From Purpureocillium takamizusanense (lineage: Eukaryota; Ascomycota; Sordariomycetes; Hypocreales; Ophiocordycipitaceae): DNA of 64,000 nucleotides. The position numbers and the translations under genes are program-made. This document shows positions 1 to 13,589 of the stretch, one piece after another. The notes under the pieces were generated by a model. That model was not told the origin of the DNA and did no database searches. It saw only the letters and a program-made list of their open reading frames with translations. How positions within the stretch are numbered: position 1 is the first letter of the stretch; every line of letters starts with the position of its first letter. Location of the stretch: NCBI RefSeq assembly GCF_022605165.1, contig NC_063069.1, forward strand, positions 1,178,001 to 1,242,000, in the 5' to 3' direction.

Positions 1-3000
1 CACTCTTCATCTCGCGTCCCATGAATCGTGTGCAGCTTACGTATGCAGTGCTACGCTCAAGCAAGCGCCCGCCTCACTGCGTCTTGCCACCACATGGACC
101 GTCGCCACAAAGGACGGATCGGTGCGTGCTCCGGAGCCTGTGTCACGGGACGTACAAACATCGAATGTTAGTGGAGCGGTCGTTCTCGCGGACGTAACAG
201 CATCTTAGTCAAACGTCCGACTGACCGTGCTTTTTCCCTACCCCACATTAAAATAGGCGTGGGTCGTTGAGGGCGTTGCTTTCATGGTTTGATGTAGTAT
301 CGATTTGGCGTGAGGACCGGGGTTGGGAGGGCGACTTTCCCATACGGTCAGCGGGACCTGCTGATCTCCCCTAAACTGACAAGTCCAGTCCACGTGGATT
401 CAAGCACGTCTCGGGAGTGGCCGTTCGAGCACGTGAGGTATTGGCGTATGGCCTGATTGACCTCAACCTCGCCTCAACTGTGGCTGATGCTGTCTGCACG
501 GTATTTCTGTATAGGATTCGTGTACGGAAATTTGTCATTTGCGACCCGGGGTTGATTTAATCTCCTTCCAAAATTCACTTCTTGTTCTCTTACATCCAGA
601 GGCGGTTGGTTTGATTTCTGACCATGATATGCCACGCTGTAAAGAATGAAAAATCCTTCCTTGTTGCCATGACCGAACGCCTTGATGTGCTCAATGTATG
701 TCAACTGCAACCTCCGCACTGCCAGTCACGTTATGGCCTCTCAGTATCTACGCCTTTATCCTAGCTCTCAACAGTTGAGGCTATTATTTAGAGATGAGCC
801 AGCCCTGTTTTTTTTCTTCTTCTTGAAACTCGGCCTCCAATATCGGCTGTCGGGTAGTTTCCGTGCACCTTGAAGTCTATTCATATGGTTAATGGATGAC
901 TGGCGTGCCAGGGTCAACTGCTGCTGCCCGAAACGGCTATTGAATGATGTCAGAAAAAGTCAAGGTCATAAGACGGCCGGCAATGCCCAACCGTCAATGC
1001 ACCTAAACTCTAGAGCCGTTTTTCTTGTGTCTCGGCAACGCCGTTTCACGATACAATTCTGGTGTTGAGGAATGCGAAGTGTCCCGAATGCGGCGCTGGG
1101 CCGTGGAAGAGGGCGCTCCACTCATCACGTCCCCCGAGACCGCGCGATGGCGCATGATCAGGTTCACAGGCTCCGCATAACTTTATATAGCAACATTGAT
1201 GGCAGTCCATAGGCCGTTTCGTCGAGTCGCCCCGCCCACATTGACGTCCCAACTACATGTAGTTACCAGTCTGTCGGATAACCTTGCAACCGGCAATTCT
1301 CCAAAGGTTCGCAAGTAGTTGAAAAGAAAAGAAAAAAAAGGACGTACCTGCAGGTGCGCTCCTGCATGTGTGCCGCATTCCGATCACGGTCGCGGCAGTG
1401 GGTTCATGCGAACTTGGTGGTCACCCCATCAAATGTATTTTTACCCACATCAAACCACATGTATCAAAGCTACTCAGTGAAAGTCTACATGTATGGTTTG
1501 GCCACGATGCTCCGCACCTGTACAGAGAAAGGGCAGCGGACTTTACCCGACAAGGTTTGGAGCCAGGTCTTCGGTAGCCTCAATCGTCAGGGCCATCTCC
1601 ACACCGCACCAGTCACATGATAAGGAACGACTTCGACCACCTAATGAGCAATTGATAGCATAAAGGGTATGAAAGGGATGTAACGATGATGCTAGGAAGA
1701 AGAGCTCCCTAGGCGGCTGTGGCAGAGAGCCATGAATAACATAATGCCGCCCATTGAGCTAGGAGTTAAGGCTGAGTAACACGACGCCTATGCCCCGGGC
1801 TAAACTCACGATGCACATAACATGTCGCGCAACCCGCGACCAAACCAAATGTGCAATGAGTTTGCAGCCCGTCAATGAAGCATGATCCACAAATTGAATA
1901 TGGCTTGAACATCACGTCGGTTCCTCGGGAGCGCCTGAGAGATGGCCATCGCCAACCAGCGTGGCATATAGGGTAGGCACAATTACGCCCCTCGCATGAA
2001 TCACTTCTCCAAGTGACGACAGAGGGGGCCATCGTGGCCCCGCTGGATCATGCGTGGGTTGATCTATCACGTCCTTCCGGCCCTTCACCGAGGGACATGG
2101 AGGGGGGAACCGGGCCATGCGCCCTCTCCGCAGTGGCGCGCCGCCGCGCCTGAGCAGCAGCACGCGACACTTGTCCATTGACGTCTGTCAGGAGAGTCCG
2201 AAGTCGGGGGCAAGAAATGATACATTTCGCCCAGCCAGCCAGTCCGGCGGCAGATCCACTCCCATGGATGGGAGGGGGGCACTCTCCGCAGTTTCTCAAT
2301 CCGGCCTGCAAGTTGCAGGAGATCGGATGGGGCAGGTCAATGCCCATCTAACATCTCTCAGTCTCCCCCCCTCCCCCTTCCTTCATAGCATGAACAACCC
2401 CGGGCGCGAGTTTGAGCGTCTTAAAAACACACGCTTGGCAGAAGGAAGAGGGCTGTGCCGTGGTTGTTGAGATGAAATATAAGACAGAAGCCCGGGTGAA
2501 AGGAGACAACTCGCTGAAGAAGCCAAAATCACGGATTGGAAGTTTCCGTTGCCCATGATGCCAGAAAAAGGTCCATGTCACGCCGCACAACCCGGCATTG
2601 CATACTTCGTCCTTGATACGAAACTAACGCACGGCACATAACCTTTCCCCTCTCCTGAGCTCCCGCAACCCGCGGGCTCCCCCCTCCCCCGCATGTATGA
2701 AGTAACTTAGTATGAACACCACGGCCGACGGCCAACTACGTAATGTGCCGTCTTTGCCGTCGCCGCCGCCCTCCCGCCGGCCTGGTTCTGTGGGGAAACC
2801 CTTGGCCCGCTGCGACGTGCCGGGCACCAAGTACGTAGTATCAACAAGCCTCGACAATCGCTGATGCCGCCCGCTGCAGAAACGCGGGTACTAGCGTGAT
2901 GACTTGCCGAGTCAGTAACTAAGTTGATAACTAGTAGACGAGGCACTCGCCACCCCGCGGCGGCAGCCAAAAAGGTCCCCCGCCGCGTGTGCGCGATGGA

Positions 3001-3572
3001 TCGGCGGTGCAGTGCCGCTAGGTCGCAGTCGCACCGCCGTATCATGTTTGGGGGTAAGACAACTACCTACCTTATTAGGGGAAGATGGAGATTCTCTGGG
3101 GCAAGCAAGCAAGCAGGCAAGCCAGCGGCGATTATCCCGCCTACCGGAGCATTCCCCTCCCACCCTCCGCTAGTAGTACATAGTACGGTAGACCGAGCAC
3201 GTTATCTCTGAGACACCAGAGCACGCCGCTCCCAGAGCTGCCGGGCCGTTGAACGGACGGGCTAGTAGTAGAATAATCGCAGGCGTACTTCTCGATTTTT
3301 TCCTATCGTGTGCCGTGTGTGGTGTCGCCGTGTCGTCGTCGCATCTCGCGGTTGGCATTCTCGTGATATCGCCTCTCCCTGTCAGCTTCACTTACAAGCA
3401 CGTCCGCCTTGGTCTTTGGCTCACGGCAACACCGCTCTTCCGCAGCAGTAGCAGTTGCAGCAGCAGCAAGGCCAACAACAACGCCCACACGTCTTGTTTG
3501 TTTGTTTGTTTGTCTGTACATACGTACGCTGATGAGGATACGTCCGTCCACGACGACACATTCACTCTCGCC
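1..3572. other. Long 5' non-coding stretch
   Basis: I see no convincing gene here. The open frames are short, overlap on both strands and show no recognisable domain or splice structure. The last 350 bases before 3573 form an open frame upstream of the permease start, but it is Ser/Cys-rich, low in complexity and best read as 5' leader. Short CAG-type repeats occur near 3445-3470 and TTTG repeats near 3494-3513. Confidence 0.5.
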
Positions 3573-5489
3573 ATGGACATCGAGGGTCAAACGCGCCGCC
3601 GCCGGCACAGCGCCGGTAGCAGCAGCAGCGTCAAGCAACATCATCACCACCACCAGCACGGCGTCGGCGGTGCCGACAATGCCGTCGACGACTCGGCCAA
3701 CCTCGAGCGCATGGGCCACAAGCAGGAGCTCACGCGCAACTTCTCCATGATCTCCATGCTGGGCCTCGCCTTCGCCATCCTCAACACGTGGACCGCGCTC
3801 GCCGCCTCCATCACCCTCGCCCTCCCCTCAGGCGGCACCAGCGCCGTCGTCTGGGGGCTCGTCGTCGCCGGCCTCTGCAACCTCTGCCTCGCCGCCTCGC
3901 TCGCCGAGTTCCTCGCCGCCTACCCGACCGCCGGCGGGCAGTACCACTGGGCCGCCATCGTCTCGTGGGCGCCCGCCAGCCGTGCTGTCAGCTACACCAC
4001 CGGCTGGATCAACGTCTCGGGCTGGGTCGCCCTGAGCGCGACGGGCGGCCTGCTGGGCAGCACCTTTGTGCTCAACATCGTCACCCTCTTCCACGCCGGG
4101 TACGAGCCCCAGCCCTGGCACCAGTTCCTCCTGTACATCGCCTTCACCCTCGTCGCCTTCCTGGTCAACACCTTCTTCACGCGCCTGCTGCCGCTGCTCA
4201 CCAAGGCGGCCTTTTTCTGGTCCATGGCTGGCTTCGTCGTCATCAGCGTCACCGTCTTGGCCTGCGCCTCGCCCAACTACCAGAGCGGCGAGTTTGTCTA
4301 CGGCCACTTGATCAACGAGGTCGGCTGGCCGGATGGGCTGGCCTGGATGCTCGGCCTGCTGCAGGGCGCCTTTGCCTTGACGGGTGCGTACTCCCCCCTC
4401 CCCCCCCCTCTCTCTCAACTCACTCGAGGTGGGCTAGGGGCCCTTGCTGTCGTCGCAAGACGGCTGGTCGCTGTTCCCCATTCCCCAATGTTGACTTTGT
4501 ATATATATATATATATATATAGGCTTCGACGCGACCGCGCACATGATCGAGGAGATACCCGATCCGCAGCGCCAGGGCCCCAAAATCATGCTGTACTGCA
4601 TCGCCATCGGCATGTTCACCGGCTTCGTCTTCCTGTCGTGCCTCCTCTTCTGCGTCGGCAACATCGACGACGTCATCAAGGCGCCGTACGGGCCGCTGCT
4701 CCAGATCTTCATGGACGCCACCGGGAACAAGGCCGGCAGCACGTGCCTGCTCATCTTCCCGCTGCTGTGCATAGTCTTCGCGACGACGACGCTCATGGCG
4801 ACGAGCAGCCGCATGAGCTACGCGTTTGCGCGCGACCGCGGCATGCCCTTTAGCCGCGTCTTTGCGCGTGTGCATCCCGGCCTCGACGTCCCGCTCAATG
4901 CTCTCCTGTGGACCGCGGGCTGGGTGCTCGTGTTTGGCTGCATCTTCCTGGGCTCGTCTAGCACCTTCAACGCCATCACGTCGGCGTTGGTGGTCGCTCT
5001 CGGCGTGACGTATGCGATACCGCCGGCCATCAATGTCCTCCGGGGCAGGACGATGCTGCCCGAGGACCGGTCGTTTAAGATCCCTGAGCCATTCGGATGG
5101 ATCCTCAACATTGTGAGTCGACGCAGCGGCCGTCATGAGATCGGGGCAGATAGGGGCCGACGATTGCTAACCTAACTCGCGCGGCCACTTATTAGATCGG
5201 CATCTTATGGACGATTCTCACGACCGTGCTCTTCGTCTTCCCGCCCGAGATTCCCGTCACGGCAAACAACATGAACTACTGCATCGTCGCGTTCGGGATC
5301 ATTCTCCTGATCGCGGGTCTGACCTGGATCTTCGACGGGCACAAGAACTACAAGGGTCCCAAGGTGGACGTGCAGGCATTAATGAGCGGCAAGGTCGAGG
5401 CCATGGACCCGGTGAAACCCGTCGAGTCCCCAGCAAAGCCCGAAGAGGAAATGGTTGAGAGGAGACGGACAGAGACGGTGGGAGAATAG
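3573..5489 (+). CDS. APC-superfamily amino acid/choline/GABA permease
   Basis: Plasma-membrane transporter of the amino acid-polyamine-organocation superfamily, fungal amino acid/choline (ACT) subfamily. I infer uptake of an amino acid, GABA or choline; the substrate cannot be read from sequence. Exons are 3573-4383, 4523-5112 and 5196-5489, giving 564 residues; both splices restore the family-typical segments LTGFDATAHM and WILNIIGI. The start at 3573 (GCCATGG context) leaves a short hydrophilic His/Ser-rich cytosolic N-terminus before the first membrane segment. Family features include the SMLGLAFAILNTW first helix, a PTAGGQYHW motif, HMIEEIPDPQRQGPK after TM6 and ATSSRMSYAFARDRG in the TM8 region. 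About twelve membrane segments are visible, followed by a charged tail. The first intron contains a TA dinucleotide run directly before its acceptor. The nearest gene downstream is over 4 kb away. Confidence 0.9.
4500..4522. repeat. (TA)n microsatellite abutting the intron 1 acceptor
   Basis: A run of about ten TA units ends in the AG acceptor of the first permease intron. Length variation here would change the polypyrimidine/branch-point spacing but not the protein. Confidence 0.85.
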
Positions 5490-8400
5490 CACAGTATTAC
5501 AGAAGAATACTAGTAGACGGTGATGCGGGATAGATACTGTACATGCCGTAATTGAGGTACAGTACGTTGCTTGGCAGTGAGTCGGTGCGTGCGTATCTGC
5601 GCAGTCCCAATCCATTGTTTGGGACTGGAATTGAGTCCATGCTCTTGGGTCGCCCATGCTGTCGGACACAGCTGACACGCATTCCATTGACGGCGACACG
5701 GAAGACGTTCCGCACGAGCCCGCTTCCCGTCGGCGCTGTGGTGTGTTGGCTAGAAGACTGTTCTTCGTTGGTACTTTGCTGGTGGGATCCTGTGCAGTTA
5801 GTAGGTAACATGTCGCGAACAGTATCATGGAGCTCGATGGAGACAGACCGCACGAGCCGGATGGAGAGCCGGCCATTGTTGGTCCCGCCTGGCAATGTTT
5901 GATACCCTGTACTGCACGTTACTCGCTCGTTACACTGTCGCCACGACAATGTCGAGTGGGAATCGTTTGGCGCGGGCCGCCCTGTGGGGGAGAGGGGGAG
6001 GTTTTTCGCGATGAATGCGACTCTCCTCTCTGCGGCGTCTGGGGGTGGCGCACCAGACATCGGATGGAGGACACCATACCCATATGCGTGCGCAGAGGGT
6101 GGTGGGTGGCGCAGGGTGAGACGACGAGTCATTCATCGGAGGCGTCAGGTTCATCTTCTTCAGTCCAGGGGGGGTCCTCGAGCGTCATTTACTCACATCT
6201 GCAGGTCTCATGCTTGTCTGCGAATGCTGACGCCCGTCGCGCAAGAGGAGGGAGGAGGTGTTTTGACACGAGACGCCAACAACCCGTCGGCACGGATGAC
6301 TGGATGATGGGACGGACGGGGGTTGCTGTGCGTCGGCTCGGTTCGTCGCGATGCCGGCATGAATCGGTCGGCGGCGGCGGTGGCGGCGGTGGCGGCAATT
6401 GAGGGCACCAGCAACCGACTTGCTCGGTGCCCATTGTAGAAATGGCCGTTTCGCTCATCATCATCATCATCACTACTGAGACCTACCTACAGCCCACTCA
6501 CTCACTGTACAGTGCCTACCGAGATGGATGGCATGCGCAAGTTTGCCTGGCTGGCTGGCTGGCATTCCCTAGTTTAGTACCTACTATAGTTACCAAGTAG
6601 TGAGCCAGCCCGAGCACTGGGCGCAGCGCCAGGGGCTTGCATCAGGGCATTCTTCGTTGGCGGGGTGGGCGCCCGCCGCCCGCCCGCCCGACTTCTGTGC
6701 TGCACGCACCCGACCGACTGCCTGCCTGCACTGAGGAAACTTGTCGGGATTGGGGCAGCCACCCGACCTCGCTCACCTGACAGACGGAATTGAGCCGCAA
6801 TTTGGGGCCCGTCCGTGCCCTCTGTCCTCAGCTGGCGCTCGGGACTCAGCCGCGAGGCCTGTCTCGGGTGGTGGACCTTGTTTTCTTCAGTGGCACTTTT
6901 TTTAGGGAGGGGGGAATTGAGACCGAATCCACCGCTCGTCGACGCTCGGCGTGTGCTCGGTCATTCTTTGGGGGGGGCATGCAACCTTGTTCTGACGGCC
7001 GGCAGGCTTGATGAACTGGCGAACAGGCTGCAGCGTGAAGCAGCGAGCTGTGAGCAGCGGGCACTGTACTAACTGTACCTCGTACGTCGGGAATGGAATA
7101 GGTAAGCATCGCGGCGGTCGGACGCTCGCTGTGCGCCGCGGCGCCTGGGGGTTGTTGGTTCCAACGGGCGGCGATCAGCAGCCGATGGCTGGAGCCTGGA
7201 TGCACGATCCGATGAACCTGCTGCACCGGCTTTGAGGCTGCAGCCGAGTGAGGTGTAAAAGTACTTGGAGTTGCACTGTATTGAAGGCATGGCACTCACT
7301 GAAGGTTATACTGTACTGTGCCCGTGGCACCTTTAGGTACAGTACCCACCATCACCTACCTTACCGGACAGACGGATGAGGCTTTATTACAGCGCCTCCG
7401 AAACGCTGCACCTCCGTACCCAAGGCTCGGCAGCCTGACGCGAGGTGACGTGACGAGCCCGGCGCCAACTCCGTCGAGCAGGCTCGGTAGCCGTGTTGTT
7501 GGCAGACGGCTGTTGCTGCTGCTGCTGCATGGCCAGAAAGGGGCCGAAGTGGTTTTTTTGTTGCGTTGGACGAGGGAGCCGGAGACAGCGCGCGCAGATG
7601 CCGGACTCGAGGGTGACGCTCTATGGATCGAGCAGCCATTTGAACCTCCGGGAGTCAGTCCAAGGCGGGGGGGGGAGGGCGGGGGGATGCGGCTTTTCCC
7701 CCCTTCTTGTTCTTTCTTCTGCTGCTTGTAGCTGTGTCCTGTTGACGGCGGACACCTCAATTGGAGGGAAGGGACACATAAGTAGGTTATCGGGCACAGA
7801 AGAGAAGGGACATACGTACCTACCTTACGTTCATTGGTAGTGCTGGCAATATTGTGTGCGGCTTTCTTGCGATCAGGCCCCTTGGATTTGCCCAGCTGCC
7901 TGCAAGGGAGCAACCGAAATGATGGCTGCGGCAGGCCTGTTTGAGCTAGAGTGCGTTGGCTGCCATCGCTCTATGGTTCCTTTTCTCTTGGCTGGCCCAT
8001 CTACGATGAACAGTACTAGGTATGTACTGTACTGTATCTAACCCCTCTAGCTGGCTGGCTGAGGGAGTCGAGATTCGACGGAACCGCCACTCAAGGTCCC
8101 GTGGTCGCTCCTTCTTTCCGCGGCTCGCGTATGAAGTACATGTGTACAGATACATACGTGCGTGCATCTGGTGGGGTGTCTGTCTGTCGCAGCGCAGCAC
8201 GTCAACATTTTCCGTCCTCTCGTTCCCCTCGGATCCCGCGGTTCCGTTCTGCTCTGCCGCGCAGTTCCGTCTTTGCCGTCTTTTGGAATTCATCTCGTCT
8301 GTGCTGCCTGCCTGCCTGCCTGCCTGCGCTTGAATGAAAGCATGACAGGGCATGCATCAGTAAGTGACTCGCCGCCCTGTCGAGGTTGGCTGTGTGCTGT

Positions 8401-9915
8401 CTGGCACCCTGGCATCTGTCGCTCTTTTGCTTCTCACCCAATTGCCCAATTCGTGACAGATGGACACAGCCAACACCACACCATATGGCAATCGCAAACC
8501 CCAATCGGTATCGCCAATCGCCTGTCTCGGACGAGCTCGCTGCTCCTGGCTCGTTCCAGCCCCAGACGGACACGCCCCCATCCATCCCTTCGCTCGACGC
8601 CCGCCCGTCCATCCGTCCACCGCCTGCTCCCACGTTTGGAGCCGATGACGTCTGTCGGCCAAGCCACTGGAGAGGCAGGCGGCGTGGGAGCTGGGTGATG
8701 AGGCGACGACGCCAACGCATCGTAGCGCCCGGCACCACCCGTCCAATTGTCGCTGGCTCGCTCGCCCGTCGACTGGCTGATGGAGTACGTAGACGGTTCG
8801 GCACTGGGGCGGACAATTGACGGGCGGCCCCAAGAAGAAAGACGGTCAATCAAGGGCAGAGAGAGACGTCGACTTTTCAAGCCACACTCGCTGCGACGAA
8901 AGACGACCGCAAAGATGGATCGTGGCACGCAGGGGCACCCTTGGCTGGAGAAGACCCCCTTTCCCCCCGGTTACCCCCGGCGGCGGGCCACCCCTCGCTC
9001 GCTTCTGTGCCACTCAAAACGCCAGCAGGGAAGACACTGATCCATTCGTGACAGAAAGCAGCGAGAGCCCTTCACCCGTCATCGGTCTGATTTGCTTCCG
9101 ACTGGGCTTGCTGGGTCCGCCCACGCAGCGGCCAACCGCGATCCTGTCATCCAACCATTCCCGCGACTGTCCACAGCCGCCCGAGCCCACCCACACTCTT
9201 CACTACAACCATCCATCCATCCATCCATCCATCCCAGTGCTATGCTGTTGGTGGACCCGCCGCCGCCTGTGGTTACCGCACCGCACAGCACCGCGCTGAT
9301 GATGGATGCGCCGGCCGGGCCCCGGCACGGAAAACACCAACGGATCCCTCCATCTCATCCACACACACACAACCCGCAAAAGCATCTCTCGTCTCCCTCG
9401 TGTTTGCCCTTCTCTCTCTCTCCCCTCTGTCGACGCAAACAACCCCTCCAACTGCCCTGTGCTGCCCGCGTGCTGTGCCAGGCACAAAGATCCGATCCAG
9501 ACAGGGGCCGTTTTGTGATCTGTCGAGACGTCTGACACGCTGCGCTTACTCCTGCCGCGCCCAGCCAGGTACAAAAAAGTCTCGCGCTCCCGGCTCTTGC
9601 GCTGGAGTCGTTGGCCACGAACTCGCCGCGTCTGTCTCCCGCTTGCCGCGTCGCCTCTCTCGCTCCTAAAAGCCAAGACGGTATCTCTCGCCGCCTGCCC
9701 CAGGTCTTGACCTTTCGACCCAGTCATCCGCACGAGCGCCAACGTCGTCGCCCTTTGTGCACGGGCTCCCTCGGTCACGCTATCGAATATCGAGCAATGG
9801 CTTTCACTTCTGGCCGCCGCTGTTAACCTCAGCCTACGGTTCGCATGGTCCGCCTCTCAGCCCTGCCGAGCTTCCCCGACTACCGTCGCCTCATGTCGTC
9901 TTTCTCACCTCCGCT
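5490..9915. other. 4.4-kb intergenic stretch without a recognised gene
   Basis: Many short overlapping open frames, none with recognisable domains or consistent splice signals. Simple repeats are present: ATC repeats near 6457-6471, CTGG repeats near 6548-6564, GCCT repeats near 8306-8328 and a CCAT tract near 9209-9234. The last 300 bases are pyrimidine-rich, as expected for a 5' leader of the downstream gene. An unrecognised small gene cannot be excluded. Confidence 0.45.
9209..9234. repeat. (CCAT)n tetranucleotide repeat
   Basis: About six tandem CCAT units in the intergenic stretch upstream of the rhodopsin-like/MFS gene. Confidence 0.8.
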
Positions 9916-12894
9916 ATGGACGTCTCCTCGGCGACTTCGGACGGTCACGTCCCGAATCGCGGACCCGCCGTCTTCGCCGTCACCACCGCGACCCTTGTTC
10001 TCGCCTCCATCTTTGTCGGCGCGCGCATCGTCTGCCGCTACTTCATTGTCCGGAATGTCTCTTGGGATGACCGAGTCATGATCCTGGCCTGGCTCATAGC
10101 CTTCTTCCTCTCCTTCACAATCGACTACGGTGTCACCAATGGCCTGGGGAAATATGACCGAGATATACTAGAAGACGACTGGTCGACGCTGCGCCACTGC
10201 GAATATGTCTTTTCGATACTCTATGTAAGCGCATGGCCATGCGTTCTACAGCATCTACCTGGCTGCAGCCGTTTGCGTTACCGCCGTGGACCCAGCTAAC
10301 GTGCGATGCAGAACCCCGCCCTCATGGCCACCAAGACTAGTATTTTAATATTTTACCTCCGCCTCGCCAAAAACACGCAGGTTGTCCTTCGCTACGCTTC
10401 GTGGGCCACGCTGGCCGTTGTCAACGTCGCTGGCACGGTCCTCACCTTTATGAACATTTTCCAGTGCAGTCCAATCAGAGCCGCCTGGGATATCCACGTG
10501 GAAACGCCGACGCGATGCATCCCCCTCCTCACCGAATTCATTTGCGCCGCGCCGGTCAACATCGTGACCGACCTGGCGATTCTCGCCCTGCCCATCCCCG
10601 TCCTCACGGGGATGCGGCTGCCTTCGCGACAGAAAACGATTCTTGTCCTCACCTTCACCCTCGGTATCTTCGTCACGATAGTCGACGTTGTCCGAATTTA
10701 CTACCTCCAGCGCGCCATTTCCGAAGTACCGACAGGCGCGACGACCAGCCCCAATTCGCGCTTTGGCGGACAGACCGACTTTGCCTGGAACGCATCGCTT
10801 TCGCTCATGTGGAGCGCCGTTGAGGTCAATATTGGCATGAGCTGCGCTTGTGTCCCCACCCTCAAACCCCTCATCCTCAAGCTCCTACCGGCCATGTTGT
10901 ACGACCCGGACGGCACGAGAACCTCGGCAGGCTCCACGAGCAAGGGGCCAAGCGACAACGAGACACCCCCATCGCAGAACCATAGTGCGGAGATGACGAG
11001 CGGGGCCGCCCCTGCGGTTGTCGAGCCTCAGCCGTCATATCGCGCAAGCCCGGGCCACGACGCTCCCATGAGCGCCATGGAGTTCCTGACGACACCGGAC
11101 ATGACGTCCCTGCCGGAAAACACACATCTCGCTGACATGTCGCGGGCGCGCACCGCCCGGACTGCCTCTACCTCGGGTACGGTCGAGAACGGCATTTACT
11201 TTGGCTTTGTCAACATGACCAAACCCAAGAGCATGCTCAAAGCCAACGCCTTCGAGTCGTTCAAGTACTGCACTATCGTCTCCATCCTCTTTCTCCTCTG
11301 GGGCGTGTCCTACGGCCTGCTTAATACGCTCAACAATGCGGTAGCCTCGGTGGATCAATTCTCTCCCGCGCAAACACTGGGCCTGACGAGCGCGTACTTT
11401 GGAGGGGGCTACTTTTTCGGGCCGCTCTTGGTGGGCGAGTGGATTCTGCGACGGGACGAGCACAACCGCTCCAAGCGCCACGAGAAGAATGAGGCCGAGA
11501 ATGTAGGCGGATTCAAGGTGACCTTTATTGTCGGACTATGCATCTACGGCATCGGCACGGTCATTTTCTGGCCCTCGGCTGTGACCAACTCGTTCGGCGG
11601 CTTCATGCTCAGCAACTTTGTCGTCGGCTTTGGTCTCTCCGTACTGGAAGTGGGCGCAAACTCGTTTATGATATTGTGTGGCCCGCCGCAGTACGGCGAG
11701 ATGCGCCTCCTCCTGGCGCAAGGAGTCCAGGCCGTGGGAAGCGTCATTAGTGGCCTGTTGGCGCAAAAGGTCTTCTTCAAGACCCTGACTCAGAACGAGA
11801 GCGACCGCAATGCTTCCAACAGCACGACTCTCATCAACGTGCAGTGGACATACCTAGGAATAACCTTGCTCTGCGTCATCCTGGGGCTGTTTTTCTTCTA
11901 CATGCCCCTCCCCGAAGTGAGCGACGAGGAGCTGGAGGCACTATCGAAGCGTCTCCCAGTCGATCCGAAGAAGAAGAGCATCGCGGGCCTCCAACTGCGG
12001 ACCGTGAGTCTGGTCCTGGCAGTGTTCGCGCAGTACCTATATGTTGGTGCGCAGGAGAGCAACAGCATCTACTTCCGGAGCCTCATGGTCTCGATACTCC
12101 CAGACGCTGATAATCTTGACAAGCGAGCGACGGGCGGCACGGACGGATCCGGCGGGACGGGCAACGCAGATCAGCCGCCCGATCTGGCGATTTCCATATC
12201 CGACTACCTGCTCATCGGGCACACAGCGTTTGCACTGTCCCGGTTTCTGGTCGGGGGACTGACGTACCTTTCGGTCAAGAAGCCTCGCCTTCCCCAACCC
12301 CGAACCTACCTCAGTATCAGCGTTGTCGGGTGCTTTTTGTTCGCCCTCCTCCCTGTGGTTCTCCGACCGTCGAACCCCGACCTGCTGGTCATCCCAATCA
12401 TACTCTTTTTCTTTTGTGAAGGTCCTGTCTGGCCTTTGCTTTTCGCCATTGGCCTGCGCGGTCAGGGGCTTAGGACCAAGCGCGCCGCCGCGTTCATCAC
12501 TATGGGTGGATCGGGCCCGGCCTTCTTCCCGTTCATCATGTACGGCATCATCACAACCGGAGGAACAGTGCAGACGGCTTTCATCGTCATTGTTGCACTG
12601 CAGGTGGCCATGTTTGTCTACCCCCTGTTCCTGGAGTTCTCCGGGGACGCGAAACAGCTCGTCGATCCTTGTCCCGATGCGCGTAACGCGCTGCGCGATG
12701 ACGAAGAAACGACAACCGACGCCGTCGTGGCGAGCAGACACGGACGCGGTCCGTCCCAAGAGAAGACGGGGTCCTTGTTCCAGAAAGTCGCGAGAGGCCT
12801 CGGCTCCAAGCTCAACGGCCCGCGCAAATCATCGCATCACACGAGTTTCGAGCACAATGAGGGGAGCGTGAAGTCGACGCCACGAACGCCATGA
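9916..12894 (+). CDS. Fusion of Pth11-type rhodopsin-like domain and FucP-like MFS sugar transporter
   Basis: Integral membrane protein with two unrelated multi-spanning domains. Exons 9916-10224 and 10312-12894 (87-bp intron, GTAAGC donor, AGCTAAC branch point) give 963 residues. Residues about 15-300 match the fungal rhodopsin-like domain found in Pth11-type receptors and SAT5-like proteins: a WDDRVMILAW motif after TM1, KTSILIFYLRL, Cys-containing extracellular segments and a final TM followed by KPLILKLLP. A polar linker of about 100 residues follows. Residues about 402-880 match the fucose permease/glucose-galactose group of the MFS: YGLLNTLNNA, AYFGGGYFFGP, GTVIFWPSA, GLSVLEVGANSF and RLLLAQGVQAVGS. 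A cytosolic Ser/Arg-rich tail ends the protein. The second exon is open for 861 codons across the junction, so no splice creates the fusion. I infer a membrane sensor-transporter; neither ligand nor transport activity is shown. The start at 9916 was chosen because it directly precedes the first domain; upstream in-frame ATGs exist. Confidence 0.85.
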
Positions 12895-13189
12895 ATATAC
12901 CTAATATATTATACACTCTATTTATTTAAGCGGAGTTGGGTTGGATCCGGGGTTCTGAAAGAGGAAACTCGTCAAGTACGGGCATTTGGGATATGGATTG
13001 GGATTGGGGAGCAGCCGGCGCGCTCGGATACAAGATACCCCCAGATGTCGAGCGTCAGACATGCGCGCAGCATCGTGTACATATTACGGCGGTATATAAA
13101 AGCGAAAGACATATAGGGCATCAGGGATGCCAGCTGGATGAACTGAATAGTAGAGACTTGGTCACGGGATGGCGCTCGCCCTGCACTCG

Positions 13190-13549
13190 CTACCACGGTG
13201 AATTTATGTCCTTGGCGATGGCATCAAAAACGGTGACGCCTCTGCTCCCCAGCCCCGTGGCCAGTCCCACGGCGGCAGCGCCGGCCCGCCTCATCCGCCG
13301 ATACCCGTCCCCGTCACTCACGCCGCCCACGCCCACGATGTCCAGGTGGCGCAGCTCGTCGCACCCGTCAAACAGCCGTCGCAGCGTCGAGACGTTGCCC
13401 AGGGCCATCGGGTGGAGCGGCGCGCCCGCCATGCCGCCCCTCAGCGTCCCGCCCCGACTGTCTCGCCCGGTTCCGCTCCCGCTCCCGATCCCGCTCCCGG
13501 CCCCACCACCGCCGCCGCCGCCGCTGCTGCTGCTGCCGTACTTCTCCCG

Positions 13550-13589
<40 letters not shown>

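Noticed and set aside
3249..3572. N-terminal extension of the permease
   Set aside because: The in-frame upstream sequence is low-complexity and not transporter-like; the ATG at 3573 has a better context.
3788..4522. Arg/Pro-rich frame overlapping the permease
   Set aside because: It is a GC-rich alternative frame of the real exon.
9181..9240. CRISPR-like tandem repeat
   Set aside because: It is a pure tetranucleotide microsatellite without spacers, in a eukaryotic genome.
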